From contig NZ_FRAC01000006.1 of NCBI RefSeq assembly GCF_900142215.1, positions 248,001 through 312,000 on the forward strand: a stretch of DNA of 64,000 bases, written 5' to 3'. The notes under the pieces are model-generated. The model was given only the letters and a program-made list of their open reading frames with translations. It did not search any database and was not told where the DNA came from. Position numbers and translations under genes: made by a program. This DNA comes from Anaerocolumna jejuensis DSM 15929. GTDB taxonomy: Bacteria > Bacillota > Clostridia > Lachnospirales > Lachnospiraceae. Shown here in pieces: positions 24,830 through 32,252 of the stretch. Position 1 is the stretch's first letter. Each line of letters begins with the position of its first letter.

Positions 24830-25646
24830 ACAGATAGAATTCCGGTGTCTGGACCTTTCCGGTAAAGTCCAGAATCTGCAGTATCTTAGAACGGTAGTTA
24901 AGAAAATCCACGCTGTTCCGCTGTCTTCCGTAGGTTTCATTCCTGCCGATATCTACCGTTATGATTTCCTCCACCTTGGCAGGTCTTGGTGTCATAATAA
25001 ATACACGGTCACTTAAGTAAATCGCCTCATCCACATCATGGGTTACCATTATCATGGTGGTTCCCCTTTCCTTCCAGATTCGAAGTATCTCATCCTGCAT
25101 ATTCATTCTGGTAAATGCATCAAGAGCCCCTAAGGGTTCGTCAAGAAGCAGTACCTTCGGATGATTTACCAGTGCTCTGGCAAGGCTGGCACGCTGTGCC
25201 ATACCACCGGATAACTGATGGGGATAGGATTTTTCAAAGCCCTCCAATCCCACCAGACGGATAAACTCCTCCACTTCCTCCCTGTGTTCCTTGTAAATAT
25301 GCCTGATCTTAAGGCCATATGCCACGTTATCGTAGATGGTCAGCCAGGGAAAAAGGGTTGGGTCCTGGAATACAAGCCCTCTCTCATATCCGGGACCATT
25401 AATCGGCCTGTCATCCAGAAGGATTTCTCCCTCCGTAGGTGCGGAAAGCCCTGCTACCAATCTTAAAAAGGTAGATTTTCCGCAGCCGGAAGGGCCGATA
25501 AGACAAACAAATTCCCCTGGTTCTATCTCTGTGTCAAGCTCCTTTAGTGCAATTGTTTTCCCCCCGTCGGGATTCACAAATTCCTTTGATACACCGGCTG
25601 CCCTGATATTTCCGGTCTTATTCCTTACCTCCGGTTCCGCTACCAT
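24828..25646 (-). CDS. SsuB/TauB-type ABC transporter ATP-binding protein
   Basis: The 272-residue importer ATPase has Walker A GPSGCGKST (about 52-60), the Q-loop in FQDPTLFPWLTIYDNV, the signature LSGGMAQRASLARAL (about 145) and Walker B LLLDEPLGALD, followed by VTHDVDEAIYLSDR. These match the SsuB/TauB/NrtD class. Its ATG overlaps the permease stop by a few bases, with AAGGGAG upstream. The stop codon lies at the edge of the duplicated 91-bp element. Confidence 0.93.
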   Translation of the reverse strand: MVAEPEVRNKTGNIRAAGVSKEFVNPDGGKTIALKELDTEIEPGEFVCLIGPSGCGKSTFLRLVAGLSAPTEGEILLDDRPINGPGYERGLVFQDPTLFPWLTIYDNVAYGLKIRHIYKEHREEVEEFIRLVGLEGFEKSYPHQLSGGMAQRASLARALVNHPKVLLLDEPLGALDAFTRMNMQDEILRIWKERGTTMIMVTHDVDEAIYLSDRVFIMTPRPAKVEEIITVDIGRNETYGRQRNSVDFLNYRSKILQILDFTGKVQTPEFYL

Positions 25647-26626
25647 TTAATTACTCCCTTCTGCCATTTAAGTAGTTTATCCCTTACCTTAAATTGAAGA
25701 GTGATAAAAAGATAACAAAAGCCTGCAATTATAATTAAGCCTGCATAAACATTGGGATAAGCTATCATTTCCTTCTGCCAGTTGATGTACCACCCAAGCC
25801 CCGACTTAACTCCCATCATTTCCGCTGCCATAAGCGCTACAAAGGAGCTGCAGGTCGCATTAAAGAAGCCCAGAAATATGGATGGCAGAGCATCGGGAAT
25901 CGCTATGTGGAATAAATTCTGAAGGCTGCTTGCCCCCAGGGTTGAGGATACTTCAAAATAGGATTTCTTTGTAGCCTGAATTCCCGAACTGGTTAGTATC
26001 GTTATCTGAAACCATACTCCAAAGGCAATCAGGAATATTGCCGCCCCCTTTGGTGCCGAAAATATAATGAGCGCCAAAGGTATCCAGGTAGACGAAGGAA
26101 TCGGCCCCAAAATTCTGATAACAGGGTAAATCCAATAACTCCAGCTCTTGCTCCAGCCAACCAGTATCCCTGTTATTACCCCGACTATGGTTCCGATTAT
26201 GAGCCCTTCTACTAAAAGGGTAAAGGAACTGAGAATACAGGTCAATAAAAAATCCCGGTCTTCAATATACACATTAAACACTCTGCTCAGGCTTGGGAAA
26301 TACAATTGAGGCAGTAGGTGGGTCTTTGCTGTCAAAATATTAATAAGAGTGACAAAGATTCCGCTGCCTCCAATAAACCATCCTTCATAGGCATATCTTT
26401 TTCTGAGCCTTGGGATAAACAAGGAAAGCAGACATAGGAGCAGGGATATGCTTAAGGCTGCTATAAGAACGGTTCTTAGATTGGTAAGGTCAGTGTATTT
26501 TGTATCTTTATGGTTTGGTATCATTACCTCGGTAAGCAATGCGATCAACAGACCTGCGCTTGGTATTACCGTACGGTAGTTCCATTGAAGCTTTCGATTC
26601 TTTTCCCCCTGAAGTCCTTCCGACAT
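25640..26626 (-). CDS. SsuC/TauC-type ABC transporter permease
   Basis: The permease has about 328 residues. Its C-terminal 200 form the usual SsuC fold, with SSFTLLVEGLIIGTIVGVITG and the EAA-like STLGASSLQNLFHIAIPDALPSI. About 100 extra N-terminal residues contain two additional hydrophobic segments. The ATG at 26626 is preferred because GGAGG lies 11 nt upstream. The ATG at 26674 would overlap the NifX-like stop and has a weaker site. It couples with the ATPase by overlap. Confidence 0.88.
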   Translation of the reverse strand: MSEGLQGEKNRKLQWNYRTVIPSAGLLIALLTEVMIPNHKDTKYTDLTNLRTVLIAALSISLLLCLLSLFIPRLRKRYAYEGWFIGGSGIFVTLINILTAKTHLLPQLYFPSLSRVFNVYIEDRDFLLTCILSSFTLLVEGLIIGTIVGVITGILVGWSKSWSYWIYPVIRILGPIPSSTWIPLALIIFSAPKGAAIFLIAFGVWFQITILTSSGIQATKKSYFEVSSTLGASSLQNLFHIAIPDALPSIFLGFFNATCSSFVALMAAEMMGVKSGLGWYINWQKEMIAYPNVYAGLIIIAGFCYLFITLQFKVRDKLLKWQKGVIKW

Positions 26627-26666
26627 TCTGATAAATCCCTCCGTTTCTGCGTAGGTTAACATTTCT

Positions 26667-27029
26667 TTATGCATCTGCCTTGATGAACTGATACTTTTTA
26701 TAAAACGCTTTTATTTTTATCAACGCCTGGCTGATAGTACCCTCATGCTGCAAAGGAACAATTCCGCTATGGATTAACAGCTTTTCTGAGCGAAACCCTA
26801 TTTGTTTTACCAGGATTAACTGACAGTCCCTTAAGGCATCGATTTTCCCTCTGATTACAGCCTCCTGATGGTCACCGCAGGAATCCTGGTGCAGAGTAAT
26901 CCGGTCTTCGATGAAAGTAACACTATCATCCTCCTGGCTGACGGCAAGGATATGAAAATGACTGCACTGGCCGAAATGCTCTGTTATGTGAATTCCGTCG
27001 CTGGTACCGATAGCAATACGATAGGTCAA
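26667..27029 (-). CDS. NifX/NifB-type iron-molybdenum-cofactor-binding domain protein
   Basis: A 120-residue protein of the dinitrogenase iron-molybdenum-cofactor-binding fold, with the signature HITEHFGQCSHFHIL at residues 14-28. Such proteins bind or carry nitrogenase-type metal clusters or their precursors. A cysteine in the motif (GQC) and another in QDSCGDH are possible ligands. The start is a TTG at 27029 overlapping the cysteine synthase stop (TTGA), with AAAGGAG upstream. Its place beside two nitrogenase-like subunits suggests a cluster-handling role for them. Confidence 0.85.
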   Translation of the reverse strand: MTYRIAIGTSDGIHITEHFGQCSHFHILAVSQEDDSVTFIEDRITLHQDSCGDHQEAVIRGKIDALRDCQLILVKQIGFRSEKLLIHSGIVPLQHEGTISQALIKIKAFYKKYQFIKADA

Positions 27030-28006
27030 AGGCTGCTCCTTTCATACCAGATGCGGCTTTTCTCCTCCGGAAGGGCGTTAAATAATTCCGTTGAAAGATA
27101 GCGCTCCCCTGTGTCCGGTAAAATAGCAAGAACTGTCTTTCCTTTGTTTTCAGGTCTTTTGGCCACAAAGGCTGCTGCATAGGCTGCCGCTCCGGAAGAG
27201 ATTCCCACAAGGAGCCCCTCCTCTCTTGCAAGCACCCTTGCCGTGTCAATGGCTTCTTCATTGCGCACTCTGTAGATTTCATCAATAATGCCCGTATCCA
27301 GTACTGCCGGAATAAAGCCGGCTCCGATTCCCTGGATTTTATGCGGGGAGGAATTACCTCCCGACAGAACCGGAGAAGCATCCGGCTCGACTGCAATTAC
27401 CTTGACCTCCGGATTCTTTTCCTTCAGGAAAGCTCCCGCGCCAGTTATAGTTCCTCCCGTACCCACACCGGCCACCAGTATATCAACCTTTCCCCCTGTT
27501 GCTTCCCATATCTCCGGTCCGGTAGTACTCTTATGTATTTTCGGATTGGCTGTATTGTTAAATTGCTGTAAGATTATACTGTTTGGTGTTTGTATGTTAA
27601 GCTCCTCTGCCTTTCTGATAGCCCCCTTCATTCCCTGGTTTCCCGGTGTCAGTACCAAGTCCGCGCCAAGAGCAGTTAAAAGGGTCCTTCTTTCCATGCT
27701 CATGGAATCCGGCATGGTTATAATCAGCTTATATCCTTTGGCTGCCGCTACAAATGCAAGCCCCACACCGGTATTTCCGCTGGAGGGTTCTATGAGCACC
27801 GTATCTTTTTTTAATAGCCCTCTTTCCTCCGCATCCGTTATCATGGAATAGGCAATTCTGTCTTTCACACTTCCCAGGGGATTAAAATACTCCAGCTTCA
27901 GTAACAGGCTTCCCTCCTCAATTTTAGCCAGTTTTGAAAATGCCAGGGGCTTTAGGATTGGTGTATCTCCGATTAAGTCCGTTAAATTTTCAACAATTCT
28001 TCCCAT
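27026..28006 (-). CDS. cysK: Cysteine synthase (O-acetylserine sulfhydrylase)
   Basis: This PLP enzyme makes cysteine from O-acetylserine and sulfide. The 326 residues show NPLGSVKDR with the PLP lysine at 48, the substrate loop EPSSGNTGVGLAF (about 75) and the phosphate-binding loop GVGTGGTITG (about 180). The C terminus is slightly longer than usual and contains ALPEEKSRIWYE. Some family members act on other thiols or on O-phosphoserine, so substrate use is inferred. Lying between the nitrogenase-like and NifX-like genes, it would trap sulfide or thiol released by that system. Confidence 0.92.
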   Translation of the reverse strand: MGRIVENLTDLIGDTPILKPLAFSKLAKIEEGSLLLKLEYFNPLGSVKDRIAYSMITDAEERGLLKKDTVLIEPSSGNTGVGLAFVAAAKGYKLIITMPDSMSMERRTLLTALGADLVLTPGNQGMKGAIRKAEELNIQTPNSIILQQFNNTANPKIHKSTTGPEIWEATGGKVDILVAGVGTGGTITGAGAFLKEKNPEVKVIAVEPDASPVLSGGNSSPHKIQGIGAGFIPAVLDTGIIDEIYRVRNEEAIDTARVLAREEGLLVGISSGAAAYAAAFVAKRPENKGKTVLAILPDTGERYLSTELFNALPEEKSRIWYERSSL

Positions 28007-28045
28007 GCTTACCTCATTTCCGCGCAGCTTTTTTGCGCCTCCTGC

Positions 28046-29584
28046 TTAATAATTGACCGCTTCTTTTATATTTTCTCTGGGGTCTTTGCCATACCAGCTT
28101 TCAGAAAGAGGCAAGGAAATATTGGCGGATACATTTTTCACAAAATTAGTGTTTTTTAATACTTTGACCGCTTTTCTGGCCAATTCAAAAGCACCGGAAT
28201 ATCCCATGTAATTTAGGCTCTGGCCAAAAAGAGGGAAGTTAGGGATACCAAGCTTACTGACCCAGCCGTTGGCATTCAGATGTCCTATATACAAATCCGG
28301 CTTTAGCTTTCTTAAGAGATTCAGCTCCTCTGCCGGCTGTCCGGCACCAACCTCAATCAAGAGCTCCGGAGCCTTCATATCCTCCAGCATATCCTCCACG
28401 AAACGGTCCACATTATGTGCCTTCACACCCACTAATTCCATTCCAAGTGAATAGAAGAATTCTGCCGTGGTAAGGATTCTGGTCTCCCCTCCGCCGACAA
28501 AGACCTTTTTACCGGCAAGCACCGTCTTTAAAGGCTCCAATGCTTTATCCAGTTCTGAATTTTCAAAGGCAATGAGCTTTTCCGCCTCTTCTTCCAGGTG
28601 AAAATAAGCAGCAATCTTTCTAATCCATTGATTGGTGTTCCGAATGCCGATTGGAAGGGTATCAATCAGATAATCCGTACCGAACCTCTCCTTTAAATGA
28701 CCCAGAAGGTAATCGTCATGAGTCGCACAAATACTCACATTCAGGGCAGCTTCTCCGATATGGGCCAACTCCTCTACCGATGCATGAAGGGGAAGAACCT
28801 TCGGTATCAGACCGATGGCAGAAAGGAGCCTTGCCAGTTCAACCTCATCCCCATTTGAATTAGAGCCCACATTAAAGATATTAACGGTCCGGCTGATGCG
28901 GTATTTATCCTTCAGCTCCCTTTCCTCATTGGCTCCCGGAACCGCACTGTTCTCCTTTTCCGGCGGTTCTATCAGGTATTTCAGAACACCGTGATAAGCA
29001 GAGTCATATCCCGAGGCTACATATTTGCTCTTAAACCCTTCACAGTGTACCGGGACTATCTTAGCAGCAATCTGATTCCTTAATTCCCCTACCAGGGAAT
29101 CGATATCGTCTCCGATAATGCCCGGAACGCATCCGTTGGCTATGATAATGGCATCGGGATGGTATTCCTTTTCCGCATATAATACGGCTTTGCGAAGCTT
29201 ATCAATTCCTCCCTGCACCACATCCAATTCATCCATATTGGTATGCAGCCATACAAATTCTTCATTTGGTTTTCCCTTTGAGGCTCTCATAGTCTTTCTT
29301 AGTCCGCTGTTTCCCACAAAATTTGAGCAGCATCCCAAGGGAGAATGAACAATCATGACGACATTCGTAAAGCTGCTGACAATCCCCACTGCCAGGGTCA
29401 ATTGACAGCCTCCGCTTTGGGAGAACTTTCTGTTTTGCAGCTGGGCACAGCCGGACTTTATATCTCCTGAAAGCTGGCCGCAGGAACCGCAAAAAGCATG
29501 ACAGGCACCAATCCGTTCTTCTCTTGTGGGCGGAGCATCGGCTCCTAAATAATGATAGCTTAAACTATCCGCATAACTTCCCAT
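28046..29584 (-). CDS. Nitrogenase component 1-like subunit (NifD/NifE-type) with extra cysteine motif
   Basis: The 512 residues show all three cysteine positions used for the P-cluster: Cys60 (GGCQLTLA), Cys85 (HSPLGCCSNF) and Cys152 (NGCVPGIIGDD). Cys286 (LNVSICATHDDYL) aligns with the FeMo-cofactor ligand Cys275 of NifD. The histidine ligand (His442 region, here PLFGQSLNYMGYSGAF) is not evident. Before the first P-cluster cysteine lies an extra CX3CX2CX10C motif (28, 32, 35, 46), possibly an additional Fe-S cluster. The ATG at 29584 is chosen for its GGAAGG site. Longer frames would run through the palindrome at 29681-29718. It presumably forms a complex with the product of 29757-31091. 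Confidence 0.88.
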   Translation of the reverse strand: MGSYADSLSYHYLGADAPPTREERIGACHAFCGSCGQLSGDIKSGCAQLQNRKFSQSGGCQLTLAVGIVSSFTNVVMIVHSPLGCCSNFVGNSGLRKTMRASKGKPNEEFVWLHTNMDELDVVQGGIDKLRKAVLYAEKEYHPDAIIIANGCVPGIIGDDIDSLVGELRNQIAAKIVPVHCEGFKSKYVASGYDSAYHGVLKYLIEPPEKENSAVPGANEERELKDKYRISRTVNIFNVGSNSNGDEVELARLLSAIGLIPKVLPLHASVEELAHIGEAALNVSICATHDDYLLGHLKERFGTDYLIDTLPIGIRNTNQWIRKIAAYFHLEEEAEKLIAFENSELDKALEPLKTVLAGKKVFVGGGETRILTTAEFFYSLGMELVGVKAHNVDRFVEDMLEDMKAPELLIEVGAGQPAEELNLLRKLKPDLYIGHLNANGWVSKLGIPNFPLFGQSLNYMGYSGAFELARKAVKVLKNTNFVKNVSANISLPLSESWYGKDPRENIKEAVNY

Positions 29585-29680
29585 AGTTTCCTTCCTTTCT
29601 TTTATATATCCCTTCCTATGAACTATTTCTGCTATCCTGATGATAAAGGCAAATATAAGAAACCAAATTATGGATACCCA

Positions 29681-29718
29681 GAGGACTGGTACTGCCTTGC
29701 GCAAGGCAGTACCAGTCC
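29681..29718. repeat. 38-nt perfect palindrome between the two nitrogenase-like genes
   Basis: The 38 nt are exactly self-complementary, centred on TTGCGCAA. It lies in the 172-nt gap between the two nitrogenase-like genes. It has no T-tract directly after it, so it is more likely an mRNA processing or stability hairpin, or a protein site, than a terminator. Confidence 0.85.
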
Positions 29719-29756
29719 TCGTGCCTTTCCAATAACTGAAGGGATATTGACTCATT

Positions 29757-31091
29757 TTATCTGGCAGCTACCAAATCGCTTATTAAATCCTCTATCAGTG
29801 TCAGTGCTCCCCTGAAACCTGCATAGCTCTTATTTAACACCACTCTGTTGCTTACCGGAAAAGCTACCGATAAGAAGTTCGCCCCCAGCTTTTCCGCAAG
29901 CCCTCTTTCAATACTGCTTCCTACCACAAAAGCCGGTCCAAAGGCATCATAATATTTTTGATTGTGGTTATTGGGCCAGCTGTCCTTTACCTCCTTTAAC
30001 AATTCCCCGGCATTTTGCCTGAATAGTACCTTAGGTCTTGTTTCGGAGGTAAGATGCTCGAACTTTTTCCTGTAATTTTCCTGTTCTTCCTCCTCTGTGA
30101 TATCATTGATGGATGTCAGAAAGGGTATCCAGCCCAAGTCATTTGCCAGAAAGCCGGTCAACGGATAGGCATAATAGCTGTCAGCCGCTATTACCACATA
30201 TCGTTGGAAGTCAATATCGGAATAGATATCAACAATCCGCTCCAGATAGGAATAGTAATGCTGCTTTTCCTTTTCTGCTACCGCCTCAATGTACTCCTTT
30301 TCAATTCCCAGTGCTTCTCCGACCTGATAGAGAAAGGCTTCCGTTCCGGAAGGTCCTATTGGAAGGTCCGCTTTTATATAAGGAATATCATGGAGCTCCC
30401 TTAACAGCTCGGCCGGCTCCACTCCCGCCTGATTGGATAATAAGACAGTAAGCCCGGCCTTCCCATAGCCTTTAATGTCCGCAACCGATTCCACTGTTCC
30501 GAAAAAGGTATTAACCTTGATACCCAATAGACCCAGAAGACGTTTGATTTCATCCAGATTTCCGCGGTAGAATACATCATGGCCCGGAACGGTCCCAAGT
30601 ATATTAATGGTTCTGACATCCTTTTTTTCAGAAGGTACAATGACATCCTTAATAAGTGCCTTTAGTATGGCATCATAGCCTTTAAAGGTATTTCCCAGGA
30701 AGCCCGGTGTGCTGGCTCCGATTACATTCCTGTCCCGGAACCGCCTTGCCACGCCTACCGCATCATCCCCGATAATCTCTACCTGGCAGCCCGTTATTAC
30801 AATGTAGAGGTCAGCATCCAGGATTTCAATGGAGTTTTCTATCTGTTCCTCCAGCCGTTCCTCTCCTCCGAATACAATATTGTTCTCCGATATATTCGTA
30901 GTGGGTATCATGGTACCGCCGCAATAGCCGGTTCCGCGGTAGCCGGCAGCCAGGTTATAAGTGCCGGATAATGCTGCCGCACACCCACCTGCCGCATGAA
31001 CAATGGGAACCGCCCGGTTAATTCCTGCAATGGTAGTAAGCGCTCCTCCTAAGGCACAGGTGAATTTTGCGCGTTCAATAAATTCTGCCAA
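29757..31091 (-). CDS. Nitrogenase component 1-like subunit (NifK/NifN-type)
   Basis: The 444 residues open with the P-cluster cysteine pattern of NifK: Cys12 (FTCALGGALTT), Cys37 (HAAGGCAAALSG) and Cys102 (VITGCQVEIIGDD). TTNISENNIVFGGEERL lies between them, corresponding to the NifK TE/S...VFGG segment. Retention of all three suggests a bridging Fe-S cluster in a heterodimer with the next gene. The start is a TTG at 31091 with GGAAGG 7 nt upstream. Nitrogen fixation is unlikely, since no nifH, nifB, nifE or nifN is present. Nearest functional precedents are nitrogenase-like reductases such as methylthio-alkane reductase. Confidence 0.88.
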   Translation of the reverse strand: MAEFIERAKFTCALGGALTTIAGINRAVPIVHAAGGCAAALSGTYNLAAGYRGTGYCGGTMIPTTNISENNIVFGGEERLEEQIENSIEILDADLYIVITGCQVEIIGDDAVGVARRFRDRNVIGASTPGFLGNTFKGYDAILKALIKDVIVPSEKKDVRTINILGTVPGHDVFYRGNLDEIKRLLGLLGIKVNTFFGTVESVADIKGYGKAGLTVLLSNQAGVEPAELLRELHDIPYIKADLPIGPSGTEAFLYQVGEALGIEKEYIEAVAEKEKQHYYSYLERIVDIYSDIDFQRYVVIAADSYYAYPLTGFLANDLGWIPFLTSINDITEEEEQENYRKKFEHLTSETRPKVLFRQNAGELLKEVKDSWPNNHNQKYYDAFGPAFVVGSSIERGLAEKLGANFLSVAFPVSNRVVLNKSYAGFRGALTLIEDLISDLVAAR

Positions 31092-31142
31092 ATCAATTCC
31101 TTCCTTTCTTTTGGTAAATAATTAACTATTCAAAAACTTTAT

Positions 31143-31186
31143 AAAAAAAGAAGGCACATGGACAATGGAAATATTGTCACATGGCC
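31143..31186 (-). terminator. Terminator-like hairpin before the nitrogenase-like genes
   Basis: On the minus strand an imperfect stem (GGCCATGTGACAAT with ATTGTCCATGTGCC, bulged) is followed by TTCTTTTTTT. It lies between the PPOX gene and the first nitrogenase-like gene. It may cause partial termination or be regulated. Confidence 0.65.
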
Positions 31187-31220
31187 TCCGGTTTTCCGGT
31201 CAACCCCCAGGAAATCATTT

Positions 31221-31661
31221 TTAAAGCTGAAGTATCGTTACTCTTTCTTCCACCTTGGGTTCGCCAAAATCAAGAACTTTCAGTTTCTTAGGGACTATCT
31301 TATAGATATTGTGGGTTTCTTTCGTTACCTTGATATTAGGATTCTTGTTCTGGATAATTTCCCTTCCCTTTTCATATTCCGCACTTCCCTCCACCAATGC
31401 TGCTTCTCCATATATTGTGATATTAAAATATTTGGATATGAATTGGTTTTCGTGCTGAAACAAGACAGCAGTGTTTTTATTTTCGCTTAACTGGCTATTT
31501 TTATTACTTGCTTTTACCGTTGAAAAATAAACGGTATAACCCTCCAGACCATAACCTCCCAATATACGCACGTCAGGGCTGCCCTCTTTATCTGTAGTAG
31601 CCAGTATGATTCTTTGGTTTGATTTTAAGTATTCCTTGATTTTTTCTTCTGATGCAGACAT
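31221..31661 (-). CDS. Pyridoxamine 5'-phosphate oxidase family (flavin-binding) protein
   Basis: The 146 residues fit the split-barrel PPOX family, which binds FMN, F420 or heme. RIILATTDKEGSPDVRILGGYG near residue 15 and VYFSTVKASNKNSQL follow the usual pattern. The ATG at 31661 has AAGGAGAGG upstream. The longer open frame upstream overlaps a hairpin and is rejected. It is second in the operon, after yezD. A redox or electron-supply role for the nitrogenase-like pair is possible but unproven. Confidence 0.82.
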   Translation of the reverse strand: MSASEEKIKEYLKSNQRIILATTDKEGSPDVRILGGYGLEGYTVYFSTVKASNKNSQLSENKNTAVLFQHENQFISKYFNITIYGEAALVEGSAEYEKGREIIQNKNPNIKVTKETHNIYKIVPKKLKVLDFGEPKVEERVTILQL

Positions 31662-31765
31662 TTTCCTCTCCTTTCGATTAATGCGGTAATCTATGTTAAT
31701 GGATAATATCCCCCTCTCTGTATCTGATAATTTTTTCAGAGTCCGGCAGTCCATCACTGTAAATG

Positions 31766-31803
31766 AATAAAGGCCCAAGAAAACCTACCTGTTCTCCCAA
31801 GCC
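31766..31803 (-). terminator. Terminator-like hairpin after yezD
   Basis: On the minus strand a 13-bp stem with several G-U pairs (arms 31772-31784 and 31791-31803, loop of 6) is followed by TTTATTCATTT. It lies between yezD and the PPOX gene. The U-tract is interrupted, so termination is probably partial. Confidence 0.5.
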
Positions 31804-31827
31804 TCCGGCTGTCCGGTCAACTGAAAA

Positions 31828-31995
31828 TCACTTCATCCTCAACTTTTCATTTTTCTCAATCTGAACAATCTTTCCATCCTGAATGATCACTGCAATGGAG
31901 CCATATTGAATGGATTCAATAAACTCCACAATCCTTTGGATATCATTCTTGCTTACGGAATTTTTTTTCACAGGCTGCTTTTCATCACTTCCCAC
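31828..31995 (-). CDS. YezD family (DUF2292) small protein
   Basis: A 55-residue protein with the DUF2292/YezD pattern: IQRIVEFIESIQYGSIAVII followed by QDGKIVQIEKNEKLR. The start is a GTG at 31995 with GAGGGG 7-9 nt upstream. Its function is unknown. As I recall, members often lie next to sulfur-compound uptake or assimilation genes, which fits the transporter and cysteine synthase downstream. It is the first gene after the strong promoter at 32060-32088. Confidence 0.85.
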   Translation of the reverse strand: MGSDEKQPVKKNSVSKNDIQRIVEFIESIQYGSIAVIIQDGKIVQIEKNEKLRMK

Positions 31996-32017
31996 TCTTT
32001 CACCCCTCAGATTATGT

Positions 32018-32040
32018 ATTCATACTTGTCATATATGAAT
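32018..32040 (-). promoter_or_regulatory. Inverted repeat, probable operator or leader hairpin
   Basis: Arms ATTCATA (32018-32024) and TATGAAT (32034-32040) are separated by 9 nt, directly downstream of the yezD promoter. Position and symmetry suggest a repressor site. The cognate regulator is not in the window. Confidence 0.5.
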
Positions 32041-32059
32041 TATATGTTTTATTTTTGTA

Positions 32060-32088
32060 AGTATAACTTTTCTTCCTAACTTTGTCAA
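32060..32088 (-). promoter_or_regulatory. Strong sigma-A promoter of the yezD/nitrogenase-like operon
   Basis: On the minus strand a perfect -35 TTGACA (32083-32088) and -10 TATACT (32060-32065) are separated by 17 nt. Transcription would begin near 32053, about 58 nt before the yezD start. No comparably clear promoter was found before the first nitrogenase-like gene. Confidence 0.8.
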
Positions 32089-32252
32089 TACTTTTTTAGA
32101 ATAAAAATATCTATTCTTTGTCCCCATTTCCCATCAGTCAGAGTAAAAACCGCAACTTTTGCAATATATTAAACAATCCCTGCAATTCGAACTCTCCATT
32201 GTTTGTGTTATCATGTTCATAGATAAAGATTAATAAAATGGAGGTAACAATA

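Noticed and set aside
29585..29755. N-terminal membrane extension of the NifD-like protein
   Set aside because: The longer frame from 29755 runs through the palindrome and has no ribosome binding site. A strong site precedes the ATG at 29584.
28046..31091. True nitrogenase (nitrogen fixation) genes
   Set aside because: No nifH, nifB, nifE or nifN in the window, the FeMo-cofactor histidine is not evident, and neighbours are sulfur genes.
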